From NCBI GenBank assembly GCA_964371355.1, contig CAYJMG010000006.1:72568-136567 (forward strand): a stretch of DNA of 64,000 nucleotides, read 5' to 3'. Made by a program: the position numbers and the translations under genes. Below the pieces are notes generated by a model. It saw only the letters and a list, made by a program, of their open reading frames with translations, was not told the origin of the DNA and searched no databases. Origin of the DNA: JACRBR01 sp964371355. Its GTDB lineage: Bacteria > Chloroflexota > Dehalococcoidia > DSTF01 > JACRBR01. Of the stretch, positions 33,555-41,829 are shown piece after piece; position 1 is the first letter of the stretch, and every line of letters begins with the position of its first letter.

Positions 33555-34898
33555 CTAGGTGTGCTGGATGAGGACAACGGGGACGCCGTTGGTGGCGGAC
33601 CTGGGGAGGCGGACAACTCGGGTGCGGGGATCGCGGCCGGGCACTGGATCCGCGAGGTCGATGCCCTTGACGCGGAGGTCGCGGACGGCCTCGTCGATGT
33701 TGTCGACGGCGATGGCGATGGCGTGCATACCCTGGCCACGACCGGCCATGGCAGCGGCGATGTCGGAGCCTTCGGCCGGCTGGGTGAGCGCGACGTAGGC
33801 GTTACCCGCCGGGATCTTCGCGACCCGGCCCTCGCCCGCGATGTCGTGCGTGTCAGTCACGGCGAGGTTGAGAGTGGAGGCCCACTTCGTTGCCGTGCCA
33901 GGCAGGTCGGGCGTCGTAACGGCGATGTGGTCGAGCGCGGTGGCGGTGAAGGCGCGCTGCTGGGGCGTGTTATCGATGGCGCCGCGCTGGGGCAGCCGGG
34001 AATCGGCCTCAAACGACTGCGGCATGTGTTCGATGAGCAGGGTAGCGACGCCGTGGGTGGCGGGGCCTTTCACCGTCGCGACGAGCGTGCCGGGCTTGAT
34101 GCCGGGGCGAGGGCCGGAGGTCTCGACGCCGGCGGCGGCCAGACGGGCGCATGTCCTCTCGATGCTGTCGACGCCCCAGGCGAGGCCGAAGAAGCGGTCG
34201 GGCTTACCGATGCCTTCGCGGGACTGCGCGGCGCCGCCGCTGATCTCGACGGTGATGTCGGCGAGGCGGTAGAAAAGGATGCGCGTGTTGCGGTCGGGGA
34301 AGGTACGGTCGAGCGCGAGCCGCACGCCGAGGACGTCGCTCCAGACGCGGCGCGCGGCTTCCATATCGGCGGAGAGCACGACGGCGTGGTCCATGCGACG
34401 CACGCAGGCGTCGTCGTCGACGGGTTCGGCCACGGGGAGGGCTTCGGGCGGGGCCAGGTGCTGGATGAAGAACAGGCGGATGCCGTTCGTGCCCCTCGGC
34501 GCGACCATGGCGTTGCGCCACGCGCGCTCGGCGCCGGTGTTCACGTCGATGCCGTGGCCGTCCGCCGGATCCATGACCTCGAGGCCGTTCTCTCGCACGT
34601 CGTTGACGGTCGCGCGGATATCGGGCGTACCGAGAGCGATGGCGTACACGCCCTCACCACGCTGCTCCAGGAAGCGCTGGAGCTCGCCGGACCAGCGCTT
34701 GTCGCCGCGGGCCCCCGAGAGAGCGAGGAGCTCGACGTAGGTGTTGTCGATGCGGAAGAGAGTGTTGCGGGTGCCGTACTTCGGGTGCTCGCCGCGCCAT
34801 GACGGCGCGCGGCCGAGGACTTGGGTGTAGTCGGTGGTGGCGGCGTCGAGGTCGTGGACGGCGATGACGACGTGGTCGAGGGTAAGGTTGCCGGCCAT
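33555..34898 (-). CDS. Triple VOC-domain protein (glyoxalase/bleomycin-resistance fold)
   Basis: A 447-residue protein made of three vicinal-oxygen-chelate modules: residues about 5-147 (TLDHVVIAVHDLDAATTDY), about 166-290 (RMDHAVVLSADMEAARRVW) and about 318-447 (ALDHIAVTTPDLPGTATKW). Each begins with the [LM]DH strand that supplies the first metal ligand. Two modules make one active site in typical extradiol dioxygenases and epimerases, so three in one chain is unusual. It overlaps the upstream methylmalonyl-CoA epimerase gene by one base (TGATG), so the two are coupled. It could be a dioxygenase, an epimerase-like isomerase or a binding protein. Confidence 0.85.
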   Translation of the reverse strand: MAGNLTLDHVVIAVHDLDAATTDYTQVLGRAPSWRGEHPKYGTRNTLFRIDNTYVELLALSGARGDKRWSGELQRFLEQRGEGVYAIALGTPDIRATVNDVRENGLEVMDPADGHGIDVNTGAERAWRNAMVAPRGTNGIRLFFIQHLAPPEALPVAEPVDDDACVRRMDHAVVLSADMEAARRVWSDVLGVRLALDRTFPDRNTRILFYRLADITVEISGGAAQSREGIGKPDRFFGLAWGVDSIERTCARLAAAGVETSGPRPGIKPGTLVATVKGPATHGVATLLIEHMPQSFEADSRLPQRGAIDNTPQQRAFTATALDHIAVTTPDLPGTATKWASTLNLAVTDTHDIAGEGRVAKIPAGNAYVALTQPAEGSDIAAAMAGRGQGMHAIAIAVDNIDEAVRDLRVKGIDLADPVPGRDPRTRVVRLPRSATNGVPVVLIQHT

Positions 34899-35353
34899 CA
34901 GCGGGCTCCTCGATCAGAGTCGCCGGAGGAGACCGGGTGCAAGGCGGCGTACTCGTCGAGCGGCTGGCAGAGCTCGATGAGGGCGCCGTCCATGGCGGTG
35001 GGGTGCAGGAAGCAGATGCGGCCGGCGATGCCGACGCGGGTCTGCTGGTCGATCATCTCGACGCCCTTGAACTTGAGGGCGGTGAGATCTCGCTCGACGT
35101 CGTCGGACTGGAAGCAGATGTGGTGCAGGCCCTCGCCCTTGCGCTCGAGGTAGCGCGCGATGCCGTTGTCCGTCACGACAGGCTCCAGCAACTCGATCTC
35201 GCTGTCGCCGACCGTAAGGAGCGCGGCTTTGACACCCTGCTCCTCGATGGCCTGCATCTTGTGGAGCGCAAGGCCGAGGGTATCGCGCCAGAAGCGCATG
35301 GCGGCGTCGATGTCGCGGACCACGACGCCGACGTGGTGGACCTTTGTGAGCAT
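34898..35353 (-). CDS. mce: Methylmalonyl-CoA epimerase (VOC family)
   Basis: It interconverts (2S)- and (2R)-methylmalonyl-CoA, linking propionyl-CoA carboxylation to the B12 mutase. The 151-residue protein shows the epimerase pattern: KVHHVGVVVRDIDAAMRFW at the N-terminus, a Glu ligand in IELLEPV, the second His in GEGLHHICFQSDDVERDL, and the closing Glu in ALIELCQP. Length and motif spacing match the family. The partner MeaB and mutase B12 subunit are 11 kb away. A run capable of forming a G-quadruplex lies 18 bases upstream of the start. Downstream it overlaps the triple-VOC gene. Confidence 0.88.
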   Translation of the reverse strand: MLTKVHHVGVVVRDIDAAMRFWRDTLGLALHKMQAIEEQGVKAALLTVGDSEIELLEPVVTDNGIARYLERKGEGLHHICFQSDDVERDLTALKFKGVEMIDQQTRVGIAGRICFLHPTAMDGALIELCQPLDEYAALHPVSSGDSDRGAR

Positions 35354-35370
35354 GGTGGCGGGATTGTAGC

Positions 35371-35397
35371 GGGGTTAGGGGGTGGGGGATAGGGATT
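35371..35397 (+). promoter_or_regulatory. G-quadruplex-type run upstream of mce
   Basis: The plus strand has four G-runs of three to five with loops of one to three bases (GGGG TTA GGGGG T GGGGG ATA GGG), which satisfies the standard quadruplex pattern. It lies 18 bases upstream of the mce start and is on the template strand for that gene. A looser G-rich tract continues to about 35445. Effect on expression is unknown. Confidence 0.5.
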
Positions 35398-35506
35398 AGG
35401 GGCGAGGGACAAGGGGCGAGCGGGGCTGAAGGAGCGGCAGGGCGAGGGAAGATCGCGGCCGATCGTGGCCGAGCACCGCAACCGCCTGAGCTGCGCGTGG
35501 GTGTGG

Positions 35507-35962
35507 CTACTTGAGGGTCGCCTTGTACTCCTGGATGGCAGGGAGGTGTTCGGCGTAGTGTCCGGTGCCGCTGGTCTCGATGAGGCGGTTGATCGTCTTT
35601 CCTTCACCGTAGCGGTCATCGGCGATGGCGCGGGCGGCGCGGAGGTAGTTGGCAAACGACTGCTTGAAGTCGGCGACGACCGTGGTGGCGTTCTGGGCGG
35701 TCATGGCGGCGGCGAAGCGCGCGTTCCATGCGTCGGCATCGCTGTAATCGACGCCTTCCGGCGTTGGGCGCTCGCCGCGGGCCATGCGCTCCATCGCCTC
35801 CGCCATCAGGTGCTGCCAGCCTGCGATGTGGGCGACGATGTCCTTCACACTCCAGGTGCCGTAGAAGACGGCCGTCAGCGCGCGCTCGTCCATGCCATCG
35901 AGGGCGGCGTTCAGCGCGGCGAAACCGTCCTGGAGGTGCTTCAGCGTGGTCTGTTTGTCCAT
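35507..35962 (-). CDS. ClbS/DinB-like four-helix protein
   Basis: A 151-residue protein of the DinB superfamily, closest in style to ClbS/DfsB: it opens MDKQTTLKHLQDGFAALNAAL, carries the His in VKDIVAHIAGWQHL, an aromatic-rich middle, and ends with GHYAEHLPAIQEYKATL where further His ligands sit. ClbS itself hydrolyses colibactin, but most family members are uncharacterised. It is a single gene between mce and the HD-GYP protein on the same strand. The function in this organism is unknown. Confidence 0.75.
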   Translation of the reverse strand: MDKQTTLKHLQDGFAALNAALDGMDERALTAVFYGTWSVKDIVAHIAGWQHLMAEAMERMARGERPTPEGVDYSDADAWNARFAAAMTAQNATTVVADFKQSFANYLRAARAIADDRYGEGKTINRLIETSGTGHYAEHLPAIQEYKATLK

Positions 35963-36042
35963 GGCTCGATCTCCTGCATACGGCCCACGCGGCGCGGCGG
36001 TGAGGTTGAGTCTATCGCGATGGGCGACGGGGTCAACCGCGG

Positions 36043-37287
36043 TCAGGCGGCCTCTTCGCCGGCGTCGTACGGCTCGCGCACCATTTCAACGTCGAGGTCG
36101 CGGAGGACGTTGGTGGCGTAGAGGTCGAGGAACGCCTCGACGATGGCGGGGTCGAAGTGGGAGCCGCTGAGGCGGCGGATTTCGGCGATGGCTTCGCCGG
36201 CGGGCCAGGCGTGCTTGTAAGGACGCTCGCTGATAAGGGCGTCGTAGACATCGGCGACGGCGACGATGCGGGCGGACAGCGGGATCTGCTCGCCGGAGAG
36301 GCCGTCGGGGTAGCCGGTGCCGTCCCAGCGCTCATGGTGGTGGCGAGCGACCTGACGTGCGGTGCAGAACTCCTGGTCGTCGGAGAGGACAACGTCGGCC
36401 CAGACGGTGTGCTGCTGGATGACCTGGCGCTCGTCGAAGGTGAGCGGGCCGGGCTTCTTCAGGATGGCATCGGGCACCTGGGCCTTGCCGACGTCGTGAA
36501 TGAGGGCGGCGTAGGCGATCTCGCTCGCGTCCTTCTCGTCGAGCCCGAGGCGGAGGGCGAGTGCGCGCGAATAGTGCTGGATGTGGCGGAGATGCAGGCC
36601 GGCGTCGGTATCACGGGCCTCGACGATCTGCGCAAGCATCTTCAGCGACTGACGGGTCTTGTTCTCGAGGTTCGCGCGCCGCTTTCGGAGTTCCGCAGAG
36701 AGCGAGAACGAGACGAAGCCGGTGAGGACGAAGAATACGAGGCGGGTGGGGAGCTGGTCGCGAAAGTAGGTGCCATTGTCGTAGAAGCCCAGCGAGATGC
36801 CCACGAACAGGCCGGTCCAGAGAGTCGTGAAGAGCAGCGAGCCGATGGGGCCGTAGTAGAGGCTGTTGGAGACGATGAGGCTGATGTAGATGAGCCAGAG
36901 GTCGGACTCGTAGCCGGCCTGGCCCATCCTCCAGAACACCCAGAGCGACGCGCTGAGGACTGTGAGGTTATCGAAGATGAGGCTGGTGGCCCGCAGCAGG
37001 TACATGCGTTCGCGGGCGACGAGGTAGGCCAGCAGGAAGTTGTATGCGATGGCGGCGGAGCAGGCGTAGATGACGCCGCGGGCGCCGGGGAGATTGCCCG
37101 GGACGAGCACGGCGACGATGACAGCGATGGCGATCGCGGGCCGCACGAACAGGAAGTTGCGCTCGTACGGAAGGGAGCCACCGGCGAGGAAGGAGTCGAG
37201 ACGGACCCGGAGCCGGGTCGTGAGGGTACGCTCCGGACCCAGGCGCATGGCGGTCCGAAAGGCGGTGTTGTACGTAGCGGGCTGCAT
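36043..37287 (-). CDS. Membrane-anchored HD-GYP phosphodiesterase
   Basis: A probable cyclic-di-GMP phosphodiesterase. The N-terminal about 190 residues form several membrane helices (VRPAIAIAVIVAVLVPGNLPG and later segments), followed by a linker helix and the HD-GYP domain with LIHDVGKAQVPDAIL and HHERWDGTGYPDGLSGEQIP. The start is uncertain: ATG 37287 is preferred, ATG 37296 and an upstream start at 37353 are alternatives; a GGGGG run lies just before 37287. With the GGDEF protein at 58343 it shows that the organism turns over cyclic-di-GMP. It lies divergent from tRNA-Val. Confidence 0.88.
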   Translation of the reverse strand: MQPATYNTAFRTAMRLGPERTLTTRLRVRLDSFLAGGSLPYERNFLFVRPAIAIAVIVAVLVPGNLPGARGVIYACSAAIAYNFLLAYLVARERMYLLRATSLIFDNLTVLSASLWVFWRMGQAGYESDLWLIYISLIVSNSLYYGPIGSLLFTTLWTGLFVGISLGFYDNGTYFRDQLPTRLVFFVLTGFVSFSLSAELRKRRANLENKTRQSLKMLAQIVEARDTDAGLHLRHIQHYSRALALRLGLDEKDASEIAYAALIHDVGKAQVPDAILKKPGPLTFDERQVIQQHTVWADVVLSDDQEFCTARQVARHHHERWDGTGYPDGLSGEQIPLSARIVAVADVYDALISERPYKHAWPAGEAIAEIRRLSGSHFDPAIVEAFLDLYATNVLRDLDVEMVREPYDAGEEAA

Positions 37288-37357
37288 GGCCCCCATGGTC
37301 GAATGGTCGGTATCTCGCAACGCGAACTTGATCGAGGGGGGAGGTGGCAACACCCGC

Positions 37358-37387
37358 TTGACCGCCTTTCGAAGCGGAAGCTAGGAT
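37358..37387 (+). promoter_or_regulatory. Promoter of tRNA-Val
   Basis: A TTGACC -35 box (37358-37363), an 18-base spacer and a TAGGAT -10 box (37382-37387) end 26 bases before the mature tRNA. The start site would be near 37394. Confidence 0.65.
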
Positions 37388-37413
37388 GGATTCGCGTCTA
37401 CTCCTCATCGCAA

Positions 37414-37490
37414 GGGCGATTAGCTCAGATGGCCAGAGCGTCTCGCTTACACCGAGAAGGTCGCAGGTTCGAGCCCTGCATCGCCCACCA
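37414..37490 (+). tRNA. tRNA-Val (anticodon TAC), CCA encoded
   Basis: A full 77-base cloverleaf: acceptor GGGCGAT/ATCGCCC, D arm TAGCTCAGATGGCCAGAGC, anticodon stem TCTCG/CGAGA with loop CTTACAC (anticodon TAC), T arm GCAGGTTCGAGCCCTGC, discriminator A and encoded CCA. No intron. It lies directly after the HD-GYP gene on the other strand. Confidence 0.96.
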
Positions 37491-37497
37491 CCTCCTC

Positions 37498-37532
37498 TTA
37501 GTTGACAGTGGACAGTTCACAGCGGACAGCGG
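37498..37532 (+). repeat. Degenerate ten-base tandem repeat (GTGGACAGTT-like)
   Basis: Just after the tRNA, three to four imperfect units such as GACAGTGGACAGTTCACAGC follow one another. It is too short to be functional on its own but belongs to the same class of spacer microrepeats. Confidence 0.6.
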
Positions 37533-37611
37533 GGCGCCCCCGCGCGGCCGGGCGTCAGGCGTCGATTTGTGAGGCCACCCCGTGCTGAAACCGACGGGGC
37601 GGCCTATACCG

Positions 37612-39117
37612 TCATTCTCCGGCGCGGGCGTACACGATGTCGTTGGACCCATCGAACACGCGTTGCCAGCCCGGGTCCCTCGCCAGCGCGCGCACAATGG
37701 GAACGTCGCGCGTCACCAGGACGACTTCGACACCGTATCGGTCAAGTATCTCCTGCCACCCGGGGCGGGCGCCGTGAACCTTCAAATAGTCGCTCATCAG
37801 TTCGTTGCCGTAGAAGTCGAAGCGCCCATCGATGAACACGCGTTGGTCGGGATACAGCGTGTAGATCAAGAAGTGGCTGGAGTTGAAGTCGTTGAACATC
37901 CGGGCGTCGCGATAGTTCTGGCGCACGAACTCAGCGCCATCGGCGGGATAGCCCTTTCCGCTAGGTTCGTAGAGTGAGATTCCTCCGCCGGTGTTCTGGA
38001 GCGTCAAGAAACCCGCCGTGAGGAACGCTACGCCCGCAAGAGCGCCACCAGGCAGTGCGGGGATCCGGACGCCCGAGTCCCGCACCGACGACGCCCAATC
38101 CCATCGCGCAGCAAGGGCCGGGCCACAGACCGGCAGCAGCAGGAGCGTGGCGAATTGCATATGCCGGACGGACTGAAAGCCAGCGGCAATGACGATCAGC
38201 GAAAGCAGCACGAGCCAGGCGCGAGGCCTCTGGGGCGAGGCAAGAGACGCCAGGAGCAGGGCTACGATGATGAAGATCGGCCACTGCGCCGGTTGGGCTA
38301 TGGACGGGTGCTGGAACTCTGTGACTACGGCGGTACCCGCCGGGGACTGGACGGCGAAGCGCAGCGGATATGTAAGGATATCAGGGCCCGACGGGTTCAC
38401 ACAGGCGGCCGCGACCGCTGCCACAAGCACGAGCGTCGCAAGGGCCAGCGAGGACCGGCGGCCGCGCAGTTTCTCCCACGCGGACCCGAAGACCCAGCAG
38501 GTGAGGACGAGGAATCCAAAATAGAAGCCTAGGTGAACGTTGACCCAGATCAACATGATAGGCGGCAGGGCCCAGACCATCGCCGGGCGGCCCTCATGGT
38601 GGTCCAACAGGATCGCGACGAACACCGAGAAGAAGAGCCAGCTGAAGGCCTGGGGGCGAATCGGTTCGAAGGACGCGAACGCCAGGACGGCCAGTAGCTG
38701 AAGGGCAACCAGCGGCCGGGTGCCCACGCCTCGGCGTCTGGCGGCGGCGAACGGAATGAGCAGCGCCAGCAACACCAACGGCATGAGGAGCATCACGACG
38801 CCAGCGAAACCGAGCGCGCTGTGGGCGCCGTACATGGCCACCTCGGCCAACCATTCGTGAGGGACCCAGGGCTTGCCGGCAGCCGTCCAGGAGTATGGAT
38901 CGCTGCCCGGGATACCAGACTCCACGATCAGGCGCCCGGTGCGGACGTGATACCAGTAGTCGTTGTCCACGGTGCGCACCCAGGGCAAGGATGTGAGTAC
39001 GGCGCCCAGCATCAGGATCTGAACGCGCCACGCGGGCACCGTGGGACTCCGCAGCCGGCCGGTCGCAGACGACAGGGCGGCGCGCGGAGCAAAGTGGCCT
39101 GGGAGGTGATCCCGCAT
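37612..39117 (-). CDS. Multispanning membrane protein, probable GT-C-fold enzyme
   Basis: A 501-residue protein with about ten predicted membrane helices. The first extracytoplasmic loop has a conserved-looking acidic/aromatic motif, TVDNDYWYHVRTGRLIVESG followed by DPYSWTAAGKPWVPHEW, as in GT-C-type glycosyltransferases and related proteins where acidic residues bind a lipid-linked sugar. The last about 110 residues are a soluble domain (FNDFNSSHFLIYTLYPDQRVFIDGRFDFYG). The donor and acceptor are unknown. The gene is convergent with tRNA-Val and divergent from the pilin cluster, and another GT-like membrane protein lies after the pilins, so a role in surface glycosylation is possible but unproven. 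Confidence 0.7.
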   Translation of the reverse strand: MRDHLPGHFAPRAALSSATGRLRSPTVPAWRVQILMLGAVLTSLPWVRTVDNDYWYHVRTGRLIVESGIPGSDPYSWTAAGKPWVPHEWLAEVAMYGAHSALGFAGVVMLLMPLVLLALLIPFAAARRRGVGTRPLVALQLLAVLAFASFEPIRPQAFSWLFFSVFVAILLDHHEGRPAMVWALPPIMLIWVNVHLGFYFGFLVLTCWVFGSAWEKLRGRRSSLALATLVLVAAVAAACVNPSGPDILTYPLRFAVQSPAGTAVVTEFQHPSIAQPAQWPIFIIVALLLASLASPQRPRAWLVLLSLIVIAAGFQSVRHMQFATLLLLPVCGPALAARWDWASSVRDSGVRIPALPGGALAGVAFLTAGFLTLQNTGGGISLYEPSGKGYPADGAEFVRQNYRDARMFNDFNSSHFLIYTLYPDQRVFIDGRFDFYGNELMSDYLKVHGARPGWQEILDRYGVEVVLVTRDVPIVRALARDPGWQRVFDGSNDIVYARAGE

Positions 39118-39455
39118 ACTCCGGGCCTTTCTGTCCGGTCATTTGGGCGAGAAGCGCACAGCTTGATATCGACCAGCGGCAGCGGGCAGGGTAGTGCCGT
39201 AGATTCGCGCGGAGGTGGCCGGCCGCCGAGATGTAAAAGTTCCCCTAAAAGACGCCCAAGAAACCCCTACAGCGCCTTCCCTACGTGCCGAACCTACCTG
39301 TGACAGCAGTGTGATTCCCTAGGCGGAACACCTGCTGGGTCGCCCGAGTTTCCGAGGGCCGGGCGGCGTCCTCTCACCCGGGGTGAGGGACAGGCATCGA
39401 GAGATGTACCCGGTGGCCCTCGGACGGGACGTTCACTTCACGTGAAGGGGGAAAG
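39118..39455. other. 338-base intergenic region before the pilins
   Basis: No gene is visible. It should carry the promoter of the first pilin gene; no convincing -35/-10 pair was found by eye. A six-pair hairpin (CTCACC / GGTGAG) lies at 39373-39387, and a perfect 12-base palindrome sits next to the ribosome site of the first pilin. Confidence 0.55.
39436..39447. promoter_or_regulatory. Perfect palindrome at the first pilin's ribosome site
   Basis: CTTCACGTGAAG is a perfect 12-base inverted repeat ending just before the GGGGGAAAG ribosome site of the first pilin gene. It could bind a dimeric regulator or mask translation; this is only a sequence observation. Confidence 0.4.
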
Positions 39456-39668
39456 ATGATCAAGGATCTGGCTCTGAAGGTGCTCGTGGCGATCCAGTCG
39501 CTCGAGACGAAGGTGAAGGATGAGGAAGGTCAGACGCTCGCTGAGTACGGTCTGATCATGGCGGTCATCGCTGTGGCCGTCGTCGTGGCAGCGGTTGTGG
39601 CGTTCCGCACCGCAATCGTGACGGCGTTCGAGAGCGCGACTGACTGTCTGGACGGCACCTGCTCGTAA
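39456..39668 (+). CDS. Flp/PilA type IVb pilin, first of three
   Basis: A 70-residue prepilin. A short basic leader precedes the processing motif EEGQTLAEYGLIMAVIAV; TadV-type peptidase would cleave after the Gly, leaving the Glu at +5 that assembles Flp pili. The hydrophobic N-terminal helix follows, then a short tail ending in ATDCLDGTCS. The Cys pair CLDGTC at the end is shared by all three pilins here and could form a small disulphide loop. Flp pili mediate adhesion and, in Chloroflexota, possibly uptake or attachment; no Tad assembly genes are in the window. A strong terminator follows. Confidence 0.92.
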   Translation: MIKDLALKVLVAIQSLETKVKDEEGQTLAEYGLIMAVIAVAVVVAAVVAFRTAIVTAFESATDCLDGTCS

Positions 39669-39690
39669 GGTACGAGCGACAAGTCCAAAC

Positions 39691-39728
39691 AAGGGGGCGC
39701 CGGCGGCGCGACGCCGCGGCGCCCCCTT
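39691..39728 (+). terminator. Rho-independent terminator after the first pilin
   Basis: A 12-base-pair GC-rich stem (AAGGGGGCGCCG with its complement) plus a five-pair inner stem, followed by TTTGTTTG. It begins 23 bases after the stop codon, so the first pilin can be produced in excess over the next two. Confidence 0.85.
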
Positions 39729-39758
39729 TGTTTGCCTGCCAGTCGAATGGGGGACAAG

Positions 39759-39974
39759 ATGCTCACAGAAGCGGCACTGCGACTCCTGGTATCGCTGCAG
39801 CTCCTGAGCTTCCGGGTCAGGGACGAGAGAGGACAGACGCTCGCGGAATACAGCCTCATCATCAGCGCGGTCGCGGTGGCAGCGGTGACGATTGCAGTCA
39901 TCACGTTCCGGGAGGCGTTGGCAGGCGCCTTCGATTCGGCTTCGCGATGCCTGGATGGCTCATGCGGTTCTTAG
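39759..39974 (+). CDS. Flp/PilA type IVb pilin, second of three
   Basis: A 71-residue prepilin with the processing site ERGQTLAEYSLIISAVAV and the hydrophobic helix VTIAVITFREALAGAF. The C-terminus is SRCLDGSCGS, again with two Cys spaced by four residues. ATG 39759 is chosen for its GGGGGAC ribosome site; a TTG nine codons earlier would extend the leader. It shares the 'QTLAEY' core with the first pilin but the rest has diverged, so this is an old duplication and not an assembly repeat. Confidence 0.9.
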   Translation: MLTEAALRLLVSLQLLSFRVRDERGQTLAEYSLIISAVAVAAVTIAVITFREALAGAFDSASRCLDGSCGS

Positions 39975-40036
39975 GCTAGCGACTACGATCCGCCAAGGCG
40001 GCTGGCGGACGCAACGGGGAGGGACAAACAGCCGCC

Positions 40037-40246
40037 ATGCACAACGTTCTCACGTACCTCTCGTCACACCTCCTTACCGGGCTCGCCGCGACCCACGACG
40101 AAGACGGACAAACCCTGGCGGAGTATGGACTCATCATGGCAGTGATCGCGATGGCCATCGTCATCGCAGCCGTGCTGGCATTCCGCGGCGCTATTACGTC
40201 AGCGTTCTGGAGCGCGACCAACTGCCTGGACGGAACCTGCACCTAA
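40037..40246 (+). CDS. Flp/PilA type IVb pilin, third of three
   Basis: A 69-residue prepilin with processing site EDGQTLAEYGLIMAVIAM and the C-terminal NCLDGTCT Cys pair. It is closer to the first pilin than to the second. A GGGAGGG ribosome site lies upstream. A 14-pair inverted repeat (40265-40309, one mismatch) follows and may terminate transcription. The GT87-like membrane protein begins 143 bases later. Confidence 0.9.
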   Translation: MHNVLTYLSSHLLTGLAATHDEDGQTLAEYGLIMAVIAMAIVIAAVLAFRGAITSAFWSATNCLDGTCT

Positions 40247-40264
40247 ATCGAATCGCCGGGGGAG

Positions 40265-40309
40265 CCGGCGGTCCGGGCCGGCAGCGCGCGCGGCAGCCCG
40301 GCCCGCCGG
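40265..40309 (+). terminator. Hairpin after the third pilin
   Basis: CCGGCGGTCCGGGC pairs with GCCCGGCCCGCCGG over 14 positions with one mismatch, enclosing a GCGCGCG-rich loop. No T-run follows, so it is only a candidate terminator. Confidence 0.4.
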
Positions 40310-40389
40310 GATCAATAGGGGTCAGCTCTCGCCGAACCCGCGGGGCGCGCGGCTTCGGCCGTGCGAGGACAACTGCCGATACTCCTTCG

Positions 40390-41667
40390 ATGACCACGCA
40401 GATTCGAATGTCGGGCGCTGGGGGCCCGTCCCCCACGGGCCAGCGGGCGATCGCATGGGCTTTGGCCGGGCTGGCCGTAGCCCTTACGTGCGTCCTGCTG
40501 GCAGCGGCGGTCGTGAACTACGTGCGGGACGGGGACGGGATCGGCGGGGACTTCCTGGCGAACTACACGGGCGGCGTGCTGGCCCGGCGGGACAGCGAGC
40601 ATCTGTATGACCTCCAGGCACAGGCTGCAACGCAGATCGAGGCGTCGCCGGCGGGAGACCAAGAAAAAGACCTGCTGCCTTTCGTCTTGCCGCCATTTGC
40701 CGCGCTCGCGTTCGCACCTCTGGCGGCGCTCCCATATCAGGTAGCGCTCTCGGTCTTCGCCGCCATCAACCTGGTGCTGCTGGCGTGCTTTGCGGCGCTC
40801 CTGCGCAGCGAACTCGCGCCCGTCGCCGGGCGTGTGCGCACAACGGTCCTGGCCTGCGCACTGTGCTCGATTCCAGTGGTCATCACGCTGTCGTGGGGAC
40901 AGGTCGACCTGCTCGTAGTCCTGGCCCTGTTGTTGGGGTGGCGGCTGCTGCGTGTGGACCGCGATGTCGCGGCCGGGGCGGCGCTCTCACTCGCCCTGGT
41001 CAAGCCTCATTTCCTGATTGGCGTCGCGCTGTTGTTGCTGTGGCAGCACCGGTGGCAGACGCTCGCGATGTTGTCCGCGATTGCGCTGGCCGCGTTCGCG
41101 ATACCGGTGGCCGTGATGGGGCCCGGCGTCACGGCGGACTACTCAGCACTGGTCGTGGGCATCAGAGATATGCCAGCGACCATGGACGTGCGGCCGGAGG
41201 TGATGGCGAACTGGCGCGGGCTGGTTGCGAGCATGGCCGGACGGGACAGCCTCGCATTGTGGGCGCCAGGAGCGCTGCTCATTGGGTCGGCCGCGCTGTT
41301 GGCATGCGCCCGGAGGTGGAGAGCGGATGCAGCGTCGCCACGGGCCTACGCGCTGGCGTCCATTCTGCCGCTATTGCTATCACCGCACGTCCACATGGAG
41401 AGCACGGTGCTCCTCTTCGTGGCGCTCACCCTGATGATCGGACCGGCGGGAGCGCGCGAGCTAAGGCTGCCGTGGCGGCGCCGGCTGGACGCCGAACTGT
41501 CGGTGCTGTACCTGGTGCCGGTGCTCTTCATCGGGTGGTTCTTAACCGCAAACGGGCTGGCGGTGATGGTGTTCATCACCGGGGGCGTGTTCGCGTGGTC
41601 TGCGTTGACGCCGCTTTCTGCGGCGGAGGCGGCCGGCGCGAGGGAGCCGCTCGCGCTTGCGGCATAG
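40390..41667 (+). CDS. DUF2029/GT87-like membrane mannosyl- or arabinosyltransferase
   Basis: A 425-residue protein with about ten membrane helices, resembling polyprenol-phosphate-dependent glycosyltransferases of family 87. The early loop has the family-like GGDFLANYTGGVLARRDSEHLYDLQAQ, then ATG-type helices with LSWGQVDLLVVLALLLGWR and LALVKPHFLIGVALLL, where family members have conserved Gln and Lys-Pro. ATG 40390 is the first start in the frame that begins with a membrane protein; the frame remains open upstream but only reads pilin sequence in a wrong frame. It may glycosylate surface components near the pilin cluster, which is inference. Confidence 0.75.
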   Translation: MTTQIRMSGAGGPSPTGQRAIAWALAGLAVALTCVLLAAAVVNYVRDGDGIGGDFLANYTGGVLARRDSEHLYDLQAQAATQIEASPAGDQEKDLLPFVLPPFAALAFAPLAALPYQVALSVFAAINLVLLACFAALLRSELAPVAGRVRTTVLACALCSIPVVITLSWGQVDLLVVLALLLGWRLLRVDRDVAAGAALSLALVKPHFLIGVALLLLWQHRWQTLAMLSAIALAAFAIPVAVMGPGVTADYSALVVGIRDMPATMDVRPEVMANWRGLVASMAGRDSLALWAPGALLIGSAALLACARRWRADAASPRAYALASILPLLLSPHVHMESTVLLFVALTLMIGPAGARELRLPWRRRLDAELSVLYLVPVLFIGWFLTANGLAVMVFITGGVFAWSALTPLSAAEAAGAREPLALAA

Positions 41668-41808
41668 CGATATTCAGTCGACGACGGGCGCGGTTTGACG
41701 GCTTCTATAACTTCTTGATCGCCTTCCTGGCCTGGCCTATCATGCGGAAAGAAGTTTGTGAGGGGAGGCACAATCTCCCGGGATGCCCGTCCCGGCGGCC
41801 TCACCTTC

Positions 41809-41829
41809 GGGCGGGGTGAAGCCCCGCCC
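41809..41829 (+). repeat. Palindrome ending in CTACGA, start of the tandem array
   Basis: An eight-pair stem GGGCGGGG / CCCCGCCC with loop TGAAG is followed by TACGA. The same ending occurs at 22306 and 24003. It runs directly into the 25-base tandem repeats. Confidence 0.65.
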
